From Hyphomicrobiales bacterium (lineage in GTDB: Bacteria > Pseudomonadota > Alphaproteobacteria > Rhizobiales > Xanthobacteraceae), in assembly GCA_003164375.1 (NCBI GenBank), contig PLTE01000290.1, positions 1-11,549 of the forward strand: a stretch of 11,549 nucleotides of DNA, written 5' to 3'. Each line of letters opens with the position of its first letter. Positions within the stretch are counted from its first letter, which is position 1. A model generated the notes under the pieces. The model worked only from the letters and a program-made list of their open reading frames with translations. It was not told where the DNA came from and did not search any database. Below, piece by piece: positions 5,787 to 11,549 of this stretch. Position numbers and translations under genes: made by a program.

Positions 5787-7037
5787 TCAAATACCCCCGA
5801 CGCCGAGCGCATCGGCAAGTCCTTCGCCGAGCGCTGAACTCGCCGACCCGGTCGCGCGCACCGCATTGAGCGCCTCCGCGCCGGATAGCTCGGCCGTCTG
5901 CGCGCCGAGCCGCCACATCGCGAAACTGACCACGACCTGATAGATCGTCGAGGCGCCGAGCATGGTCACGACATAGAGCACGAGCGTGACCGTGGTGCCG
6001 AGCAGCTCCGCCGACACCGAACCGTGGTCGGCGCCGATAATCGCCCGGCCGAGAAGCGCCGCCAAGACGCCAACGATCGCGAGCGCGATGATGTAGAGCG
6101 CGATATAGAGCAGAAAGCGCAGATAGATGCGATAGACCTTACCGCTGCGCAGGCGCGAGGTGATGCTGACCGGGCCGAAGCGCAAGCCGGAAATCCACCA
6201 GCGCATCATGATCGCTTGGAACAGCGGATAGAGCAGCACGATCGCGAGAGCGCTGACACCAAACGCGACGCCGATGATGCCGGCCGCGCGGGCGCCGGCG
6301 TTGCCGACGGCGACCGGCTTGCCACCCGTGGCCATTGCGCCGTTCAACGCGTTCCAATCGACCGTGACCGCGAGCGCAACCAAGCCGAGGAGGATCGGCC
6401 CGATCACCAGGAGCCAGATCGGCGCGCCGCGCAGGAACAGAGCCCATCCCGAACCTTCGAACGCGCCAGCAAGATCGCCATAGCTGGTGCGATGCATCTT
6501 GTAGCGTTCCAGGCTCGCCCGCTGCCACGGATAAGCGAGCCCCAGCGTAACGATAACAATGCCCCACCAGAACAGAGCAAAAAGCGCATAGCGCCAGGCC
6601 GCGCCATGTTGCTCGAAACGGACACCGCGAAACACCGTGCGCGTCAGCCGGTAGCGGCGGGCACGATAGAGCGCAAATTGGCCGAGCATGATCAGCAGGA
6701 GGAAGGTCAGCATTCCGATCAGCTGTTCCGCCGTATCGAGCGCCAGCGCGGCGCCGGCGACTGCGGTGTAGAGCGGTACCAGAATGGCGAGCGCGAGCAG
6801 AAAGCCGCCGAGGAGCTCGGTCGCGAGCCCGGTATATTCGAGCGTCTCGCCGCCGATTTCGGTATTCGACCACAAAAAGCGCCGCACGTCGGTCGCAAAC
6901 CAGAAGCGGTAGAGGCCAAGCGTGACCATGAGCAGCGCAGCACCCTTGATGCGCAACCGCCAATAGTCAGCCTCGCTGCCGAGGAACTGCACCGCGGCCG
7001 CCGATGGCGCGGGATCAGCAACATCTGCCGTCGTCAT
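5787..7037 (-). CDS. YjgN/DUF898 family polytopic membrane protein
   Basis: A 416-residue inner-membrane protein from the ATG at 7037 (MTTADVADP). An in-frame ATG at 7070 would add 11 residues and neither has a strong ribosome site. About eight hydrophobic segments are visible, near residues 32-49, 74-97, 105-125, 150-171, 204-226, 251-277, 305-334 and 344-369. The family signature appears as LGLYRFWFATDVRRFLWSN followed by ETLEYTG, and again as LGLAYPWQRASLERYKMHR followed by GAFEGSG. Two further weaker copies of the same pattern occur later, so the protein seems built from repeated units. YjgN/DUF898 proteins have no established function. This is the first gene of the operon with the M48 peptidase (6-base gap) and DUF1499. 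A 128-base gap upstream separates it from the TolA-like gene and probably holds its promoter. Confidence 0.92.
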   Translation of the reverse strand: MTTADVADPAPSAAAVQFLGSEADYWRLRIKGAALLMVTLGLYRFWFATDVRRFLWSNTEIGGETLEYTGLATELLGGFLLALAILVPLYTAVAGAALALDTAEQLIGMLTFLLLIMLGQFALYRARRYRLTRTVFRGVRFEQHGAAWRYALFALFWWGIVIVTLGLAYPWQRASLERYKMHRTSYGDLAGAFEGSGWALFLRGAPIWLLVIGPILLGLVALAVTVDWNALNGAMATGGKPVAVGNAGARAAGIIGVAFGVSALAIVLLYPLFQAIMMRWWISGLRFGPVSITSRLRSGKVYRIYLRFLLYIALYIIALAIVGVLAALLGRAIIGADHGSVSAELLGTTVTLVLYVVTMLGASTIYQVVVSFAMWRLGAQTAELSGAEALNAVRATGSASSALGEGLADALGVGGI

Positions 7038-7112
7038 GACGCACCACCGCCGGACCAGTCCTTCGCCCATTATATTGGCGGGCAGGTTGTTCGTCTTTGC
7101 TTAATGTGAATT

Positions 7113-7131
7113 CGCCGCCGGCCCGGCGGCG
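7113..7131. other. GC-rich hairpin between the TolA-like and DUF898 genes
   Basis: CGCCGCCG (7113-7120) and CGGCGGCG (7124-7131) form an 8-bp stem with a 3-base loop, 35 bases beyond the TolA-like stop on the minus strand. No T-run follows in that direction, only AATTCACATT, so it is at best a weak terminator or a pause site. It could also be chance in GC-rich DNA. Confidence 0.35.
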
Positions 7132-7165
7132 GTCGAGATTGCCGCGCAAACGGGGCAACGCGCTA

Positions 7166-8107
7166 TTAGCCGCCGGGGAAGGTCAGCGGCGAAAAAATCA
7201 GGTCGAGCGCCTTCCACGCTTGGTACTTGTCCGCCGGTAGCATGGTATAGGGCTGGCATTTTTCCAGCGCATTCGTTGCGCTCTGCATCAGCGCCTCTTC
7301 TTGCGGCGATCTGATGGTCCCGTTGGCGCGCGGCGGCTGCGCGAGCGTGCCGTCCAAGTTGAGCGAAACGTGCACCGAGATCGCGACCCTGTCATGGGGG
7401 CTCATTCCGGCCGGCAGCACCGAGCACGAACTGACGCGTTCGCGGAATTGCAGCGTAAAGTCGTGCGCGACCTCCGGTGAATCGATGGCCGGAGCCTCGA
7501 AGCCGCCGCCGAGCCGCCCGCCGAGGAGCGCAAGCCGCGCGAAGGTCTCGACGGCTTCCGGTGAGTCCGGCGTCTCCTCAGTGTCGGGCTGGGGCGGCGA
7601 CGGCGGCGCCTTGGAGGCTTGCGTCTTTGCCGGATCAGGCTGCGCCATCGGAGCCTGTGCGGTCTCGGACTGCGGCATCGGCGGTAGACTAGTCTGCGGC
7701 TGTGGGCTCGTCTGCTCGGCGTCGTGCTGCGGGGTCGGGCGCGGTTGCGGTCGTTGCTGCTGCGGCGTCGCTTTGGGCGGCTGCGGTTGTACGGCGGGAT
7801 TCGCACTATCGGGTTTGGTCGCGACCTTTGTTCCGGACGTCGGCAGGTCGGAAGGGGTGCCTTCAGGCCGCGGCACTTCGTCCGGCTTCACGTCGGGCTT
7901 CACGTCGGAAGGGTTGCTTTCGGCCTGCGGCGCTTCGGCCGGCGGCACGATATCGACCACCATCGCATCGGGCGGTTTTGGCGGGTCTGGCTGTCTCGAC
8001 CCCATGGAGCTCAAGGCGACAAGGAGCAGGAACAGCACCAGAATCCCGAGATGGCCGCCCAACGAAATAACGAACCCGGAGCGAATGAACCGCTTCAATC
8101 CGATCAT
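7166..8107 (-). CDS. TolA/TonB-type envelope protein, orphan
   Basis: A 313-residue protein with the three-part build of TolA and TonB, which span the periplasm and pass inner-membrane energy to outer-membrane partners. Seen: a short basic cytoplasmic start (MIGLKRFIRS), one membrane anchor at about 11-33, a Pro/Gln/Ser/Thr-rich extended region at about 38-185, and a small C-terminal domain at about 210-313. The latter has Cys228 and Cys284, the latter in EKCQPYTMLPADKYQAWK. That ending closely recalls the C-terminal domain of alphaproteobacterial TolA, where two cysteines can form a disulfide. No tolQ, tolR, tolB, pal, exbB or exbD gene adjoins it, so its motor partner is unknown. The linker carries duplicated DNA. 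The start ATG at 8107 has no clear Shine-Dalgarno sequence. It could equally be called a TonB C-terminal-domain protein. Confidence 0.82.
   Translation of the reverse strand: MIGLKRFIRSGFVISLGGHLGILVLFLLLVALSSMGSRQPDPPKPPDAMVVDIVPPAEAPQAESNPSDVKPDVKPDEVPRPEGTPSDLPTSGTKVATKPDSANPAVQPQPPKATPQQQRPQPRPTPQHDAEQTSPQPQTSLPPMPQSETAQAPMAQPDPAKTQASKAPPSPPQPDTEETPDSPEAVETFARLALLGGRLGGGFEAPAIDSPEVAHDFTLQFRERVSSCSVLPAGMSPHDRVAISVHVSLNLDGTLAQPPRANGTIRSPQEEALMQSATNALEKCQPYTMLPADKYQAWKALDLIFSPLTFPGG
7847..7943. repeat. Direct repeats inside the proline-rich linker of the TolA-like gene
   Basis: Two 40-base copies at 7847-7886 and 7904-7943 match at 33 of 40 positions, with a 57-base period (19 codons). They encode related stretches PAEAPQAESNPSD and PDEVPRPEGTPSD. 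Between and overlapping them is a perfect 12-bp tandem duplication at 7884-7895 and 7896-7907, which encodes the doubled DVKP. The period is a multiple of three, so the frame is kept. Confidence 0.75.
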
Positions 8108-8142
8108 AGAGGGTCGTATTACCAGCGCCGCGCCTTCCCGGC

Positions 8143-8148
8143 ATTATA
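8143..8148 (-). promoter_or_regulatory. Possible -10 box for the TolA-like gene
   Basis: On the minus strand TATAAT occurs exactly, ending 35 bases before the ATG at 8107. It stands out in GC-rich DNA. No good TTGACA-like hexamer lies 16-18 bases upstream, so the assignment rests on one element only. If used, it would give a leader of about 28 bases and separate this gene from the ketosynthase upstream. Confidence 0.3.
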
Positions 8149-8243
8149 ACGGCTACCCCGGAAGTTTGGCTTTTTTGTTGGCGCCCGGACACGGCATCCC
8201 ACAATCGTTCGCGGCCCTTTCGTCAGCTCCCGCCAGCCGCGTA

Positions 8244-9278
8244 TCAGAACGTGATGCTGAGAAAGCCGACCGAGATGCCGGCGCTGCCGACGATGGCCAG
8301 GATCCGGGTGCCGCGATGTAACAGGCCGTCATCGATGGCGCAACTCATGCCGAGCGGCACCGAAGCTGCAACCGTATTGCCGTAACGCGCATGGGTGCAG
8401 TACCAGCGCTGGTCGGAAGCACCCAATTTTCTGGCAACAAATTCACCGGCCTTGGCGCTCGCCGCATGCGAGACGAAGAGGTCGTGCTGGCGCACCGACA
8501 GCACGGGGTCGCTGGAATAGGTGTCCCATAAATAGCGGATCGTGCTCTTAAACAGCTGATCGGAGTTGGAATAGAATCGATTAGGCGCATGACGGACGTC
8601 GTCGAACGAATCGAGAAAACTTCCGGCATTAGCCAAAGGAATCATGCATAGATCGCAATGCTCGCCGAACGACCGCATGGTGACGTAGAGATCGCTGCCC
8701 GCTTCGCCGCTGACCACGGTTGCCGTTGCCGCTTCGCCGATCGTGTAAGCCGCAAGCGAGCGTTCGAGATCGTCCTCACTGTCGAGGTGCCACGGCGCGA
8801 GATCCGCGGTGGCGCATTCGCAATTCACAATCATTCCCAGACCGTAGGTTCCCGATACGCACAACGCCCGCGCCACCTGCATTGCGCGCATCCAGCTCGC
8901 GCATGCTTCCATGACGTCGAAGCAGGCGGCATTGTTGGCGGATATCTCGCGCTGGACGAGCGATGCCATCGACGGCTCGAGCCAGCCGCGGCTGACACCG
9001 GCATAGATGATGAAGTCGAGATCGGTGGCCTTGACGTTCGCCGCCTTCAGCGCCTGATCGACCGCCGATCGCAGAATCTGGATCGCGGTTTCGTCGGCGC
9101 CGAGCGTATTGCGCGTCAAGGTTCCGGCGCGGTTGAGAAAATCCCTGATTCTGGCTTCCACGCGCGGCGCCCCACCGTGCTGCATCGCGCCGTTGCTTGC
9201 CAGGGTTACACGACGGACGACCTCTTCATTGGTCACGACGCACGACGGAACAGCGTGCCGAACCGACATTATCTTCAT
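8244..9278 (-). CDS. Beta-ketoacyl-ACP synthase III-like (FabH-family) ketosynthase
   Basis: A 344-residue thiolase-fold enzyme related to FabH, which condenses an acyl-CoA primer with malonyl-ACP. Seen: the catalytic triad is complete, with Cys126 in DVMEACASW, His271 in FVSHAAS and Asn301 in RYGNTVAASVPLGM. Other family marks are FLNRAGTLTR near 47-56, DFIIYAGVSRG near 88-98 and the C-terminal VGSAGISVGFLSITF. It differs from housekeeping FabH: Trp follows two residues after the Cys-Ala (ACASW), and His271 is in SHAAS instead of the usual PHQAN. It probably has another acyl substrate or product. No acyl carrier protein, plsX, reductase or other lipid gene adjoins it. The start ATG at 9278 lacks a convincing ribosome site; the ATG at 9269 is an alternative. 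GC falls to about 51% at 8521-8700. Confidence 0.87.
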   Translation of the reverse strand: MKIMSVRHAVPSCVVTNEEVVRRVTLASNGAMQHGGAPRVEARIRDFLNRAGTLTRNTLGADETAIQILRSAVDQALKAANVKATDLDFIIYAGVSRGWLEPSMASLVQREISANNAACFDVMEACASWMRAMQVARALCVSGTYGLGMIVNCECATADLAPWHLDSEDDLERSLAAYTIGEAATATVVSGEAGSDLYVTMRSFGEHCDLCMIPLANAGSFLDSFDDVRHAPNRFYSNSDQLFKSTIRYLWDTYSSDPVLSVRQHDLFVSHAASAKAGEFVARKLGASDQRWYCTHARYGNTVAASVPLGMSCAIDDGLLHRGTRILAIVGSAGISVGFLSITF

Positions 9279-9389
9279 GAAATACCACTACTTCTCGCGC
9301 GATCCTCGGCACGGGTTACGCTAACATAGATTTCGCGACCGCCACAGGCCGCGGACGCGGTTGTGGTCAGAGCAGATTGTCGTCGAGCG
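9279..9389. other. Gap between the TRAP permease and ketosynthase genes
   Basis: These 111 bases contain no gene. An imperfect inverted repeat is visible (GACCGCCAC near 9337-9345 against GTGGTC near 9363-9368, with CCGC/GCGG inside), but it has mismatches and no T-run, so I do not call it a terminator. No promoter could be supported. The gap is large enough that the ketosynthase may be transcribed separately from the TRAP genes. Confidence 0.4.
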
Positions 9390-11273
9390 TCACTTCAGGA
9401 ATCCGACCGATATCCACGGCACGACGGCCACGATGATCGTTCCCGCCACCAGCGCCAGCATAAAGCCCCAGATCGGTCGCATGCCCTCGACCGGCTCGAC
9501 CCGCCCGATCGCGCAGGCCGCGTAATAGCCGACGCCGAACGGCGGCGTGAACAGGCCGATCCCCATCGCCAGAATGACAACCATCGCATAATGCACCTCG
9601 TGGATGCCGACGGCCCGCGCGATGGGAAACAACAGCGGTCCGAACAGCACGATGGCGGGAATGCCCTCGAGCACGGAACCGAGCACGACGAAGGCGGCGA
9701 TCGACGCCGCCATGAAGGTGAAGGCGCCGCCCGGCAGGCCGGTCATTGCCACAGCGAGCGAGCGCGAGAAGCCCGATTGCGTGAGCCCCCATGCCATTCC
9801 CGTCGCCGTACCGATAATGAGCAGGATCGCACCCGACAGACACGCGGTCGAGGCCAGCATCGGCTTGATTGCCGCCCAATCGAAGCGACGGTAAATGACA
9901 AGACCGGCGAGCGCCGAATAGGCGATGCCGATGGTTGAAACCTCGGTCGCGGTGGCGACGCCTTCGACCACGGCCGCGCGGATCAGAAATGGCAGCGCCA
10001 GCGCCGGCAATGCGATCAAAAAGGCGCGACCGACCTGCCGCTTCGTTGCGCGATTGACGTCAGCGAGCGGCTCACGCCGATAGCGCCATCGGACCACGAA
10101 GCACAGCAAGACGCCGAGCACGATCCCCGGCAACAGGCCCCCGGTAAAAAGGGCGGCAATCGACACGCCGGTCACCGACCCTATGGTGATGAGGACCAGA
10201 CTCGGCGGGATGGTTTCGGTCTGGGCGCCGGTCGCGGCCAAGAGCGCGACGAGTTCGCCAGGCTTGGCGCCGCGCGCCTTCATCTCGGGGAACAGCACCG
10301 GCGCGACCGCGGCCATGTCGGCGGCCTTCGAGCCCGAGATTCCCGACACCAGATACATCCCGGCGATGAGCACATAGTGCAGGCCGCCGCGGACATGGCC
10401 CAACAGGCTCGCCAGAAAAGCCACCATGGCGCGCGCCATCCCGGTCATCTCGATGAGGAGCCCAAGAAAGACGAAGAGCGGCACCGCGAGTAAGATGAGA
10501 TGGCTCATGCCTTCGTCCATGCGTCCCACCAGGACCATCAGCGGGGTGTGGGTCGCCAAAGCCAGATAGCCGAACACCGCAAGGCCGAATGCGAACGCGA
10601 TCGGCACACCGGCAAACACGGTCGCGGCCACGACGCCGACGAAGAAAATCAGAAGATTGAGATTGCCGAGCTGGCGGAAAATCGGTTCGGCAAGCCAGAA
10701 CGAGACGATCAGGACAGCGACGGCGCCGAACGCGATTGTGATCGACCACAGCGATCCGGCCTTCGCCGCCCGCAGCAAGGCGAAGGCCGCCATCAGCACA
10801 ATCCCGCAGGGCAGTGCCGCGGCCCGCCAGGCATTGGTCAACTCCAGCGCCGGCGTGGTGATGAACACTTCTTCCCGCGCATATTGATAGGACGGCCACG
10901 CGATGAGAATGAGGAACGCAAGCGCCGCGGCGGTCGCGAGCATGTCGAATGTCGCTCGCGTCGCAGCCGGCAGCATGCCGACGACCGCGGTCATACGCAT
11001 GTGCTCGTCGCGGCGGAACGCGATCACCGCACCGAGCATGGCCAGCCACAAGAACAAGATCGAGGCGAGCTCGTCCGACCAGACCAGCGGATTGTCGAAA
11101 ACGTAACGCGAGACGACGCCGGCGAACAGGATCGCGATCTCGGCCGCGACCAACGCCGCCGCCGCAATCTCCACGAACCACCCGAGCAAGGCTTCGAACG
11201 CGGCGCTTACCGAGCGCGCGGCCACACCTGTCTCATGCGCAGGCCGCAGCGTGCCGCGCTCGGCCACGGTCAC
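9390..11273 (-). CDS. TRAP transporter fused permease (DctQ-DctM)
   Basis: A 627-residue permease that joins the small (DctQ, about residues 25-170) and large (DctM, about 195-625) membrane subunits of a tripartite ATP-independent periplasmic transporter. These import organic acids and similar solutes using an ion gradient. Seen: the DctQ signature SRYVFDNPLVWSDELA followed by LFLWLAMLGA and a GAVIAFRRDEHM stretch. DctM features follow: GVPIAFAFGLA, GLLIEMTGMARAMV, SGISGSKAADMAAVAP, ATGAQTETIPPSLVL and TGGLLPGI, with many hydrophobic helices. I chose GTG at 11273 because it overlaps the dctP stop as GTGA, a typical coupling arrangement. The frame reaches an ATG at 11309, but that would extend 40 bases into dctP. 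Substrate cannot be told from the permease. Natural DctQM fusions are known in this family. Confidence 0.93.
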   Translation of the reverse strand: MTVAERGTLRPAHETGVAARSVSAAFEALLGWFVEIAAAALVAAEIAILFAGVVSRYVFDNPLVWSDELASILFLWLAMLGAVIAFRRDEHMRMTAVVGMLPAATRATFDMLATAAALAFLILIAWPSYQYAREEVFITTPALELTNAWRAAALPCGIVLMAAFALLRAAKAGSLWSITIAFGAVAVLIVSFWLAEPIFRQLGNLNLLIFFVGVVAATVFAGVPIAFAFGLAVFGYLALATHTPLMVLVGRMDEGMSHLILLAVPLFVFLGLLIEMTGMARAMVAFLASLLGHVRGGLHYVLIAGMYLVSGISGSKAADMAAVAPVLFPEMKARGAKPGELVALLAATGAQTETIPPSLVLITIGSVTGVSIAALFTGGLLPGIVLGVLLCFVVRWRYRREPLADVNRATKRQVGRAFLIALPALALPFLIRAAVVEGVATATEVSTIGIAYSALAGLVIYRRFDWAAIKPMLASTACLSGAILLIIGTATGMAWGLTQSGFSRSLAVAMTGLPGGAFTFMAASIAAFVVLGSVLEGIPAIVLFGPLLFPIARAVGIHEVHYAMVVILAMGIGLFTPPFGVGYYAACAIGRVEPVEGMRPIWGFMLALVAGTIIVAVVPWISVGFLK

Positions 11274-11549
11274 GCCAGCTTGCCGACGGCCTTCTCCAGG
11301 ATGGCCCATGCCTCATCGCCGTACTTGTTTTTCCACTCCGTATAGAACCCGGCCGTGCGGAGCCGGTCGCGGAACGGCGCCGGATCAGGCCGATTGAAGA
11401 CGAGGCCCTTGGTCGTGAGATCCTGCCGCAGCGTGGCGTTGAGCTTCTCGACATCGTCACGCTCTTTCATGCCGGCGGCATTAACGTTTTTGGCGACGAT
11501 CGCGCGCACGTCGTCGGGCAGGCTTTCCCAAGCCCGCCGGTTGGCCAGG
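11270..11549 (-). CDS. TRAP transporter substrate-binding protein DctP, C-terminal end only
   Basis: The last 92 codons of a periplasmic solute-binding protein; the rest lies beyond the window. Seen: NRRAWESLPDDVRAIVAKN, then VEKLNATLRQDLTTKGLVFN and RPDPAPFRDRLR, ending in EWKNKYGDEAWAILEKAVGKLA. This is the usual DctP ending, in which a Trp-x-x-Leu-Pro helix is followed by a helix leading into a 'pxpxxF' segment. The protein would capture substrate in the periplasm and deliver it to the DctQM permease encoded immediately downstream. The TGA at 11272-11270 overlaps the GTG start of the permease. Residues that determine the ligand, including the conserved binding Arg, are outside the window. 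Confidence 0.88.
   Translation of the reverse strand, partial: LANRRAWESLPDDVRAIVAKNVNAAGMKERDDVEKLNATLRQDLTTKGLVFNRPDPAPFRDRLRTAGFYTEWKNKYGDEAWAILEKAVGKLA

Noticed and set aside
4623..5837. Plus-strand open frame of 404 codons opposite the M48 gene
   Set aside because: The minus strand encodes an intact zinc peptidase here; the plus-strand product is low-complexity Arg/Ala/Asp without motifs.
6024..7109. Plus-strand open frame of 361 codons opposite the DUF898 gene
   Set aside because: It is a highly charged, motif-free shadow of a clear polytopic membrane protein gene.
7314..8321. Plus-strand Gly/Ser/Cys-rich open frame opposite the TolA-like gene
   Set aside because: Its repetitiveness mirrors the Pro/Gln-rich linker on the other strand; it has no ribosome site or recognisable domain.
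9337..9368. Imperfect inverted repeat after the TRAP permease as a terminator
   Set aside because: The stem is interrupted and no T-run follows on the minus strand, so it does not meet the standard for a rho-independent terminator.
10500..11345. Plus-strand open frame of 281 codons opposite the TRAP permease gene
   Set aside because: It is antisense to well-defined DctQM and DctP motifs; the composition is charged low-complexity.

Overview
The window is about 63-66% GC by eye. Its gene content and repeat types point to an alphaproteobacterium of the order Hyphomicrobiales (Rhizobiales), close to the Bradyrhizobium / Rhodopseudomonas / Xanthobacteraceae group. The grounds are the dnaX-ybaB-recR cluster, the protein wording recalled from those families, and an intergenic pair of palindromic repeats of a kind common in that group. 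This placement is inference from memory; no search was run. Nothing here is phage, plasmid, insertion sequence, CRISPR or a toxin-antitoxin locus.

Layout. Positions 1-2349 (+) hold a tight recombination/replication operon: the 3' part of dnaX, then ybaB (overlapping), then recR (TAATG overlap). Positions 2350-2764 are non-coding: an unexplained 225-base stretch, a clear rho-independent terminator, a perfect 19-bp inverted repeat, a second palindromic repeat, and a 14-bp palindrome lying over the ribosome binding site of the next gene. Positions 2765-3700 (+) encode an MBL-fold hydrolase. From 3664 on, everything is on the minus strand. It reads, in transcription order: end of a TRAP solute-binding protein (11549-11270), a fused TRAP DctQM permease (11273-9390), a stand-alone ketosynthase III-like enzyme (9278-8244), an orphan TolA/TonB-type protein (8107-7166), and a compact three-gene membrane operon of a DUF898/YjgN protein (7037-5787), an M48 metallopeptidase (5780-4557) and a DUF1499 protein (4542-3664).

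How the genes work together. dnaX, ybaB and recR serve replication and recombinational repair. The TRAP genes form one secondary uptake system for an unknown, probably organic-acid, substrate; the GTGA stop/start overlap suggests translational coupling. DUF898, M48 and DUF1499 are separated by 6 and 14 bases, so they are very likely co-transcribed. Together they look like an inner-membrane/envelope module whose function is not established, and this is the most interesting part of the window. The ketosynthase and the TolA-like protein stand without their usual partners. The window looks like ordinary chromosome rather than an acquired island. I see no convincing previously undescribed defence or mobile system, only several under-characterised genes.
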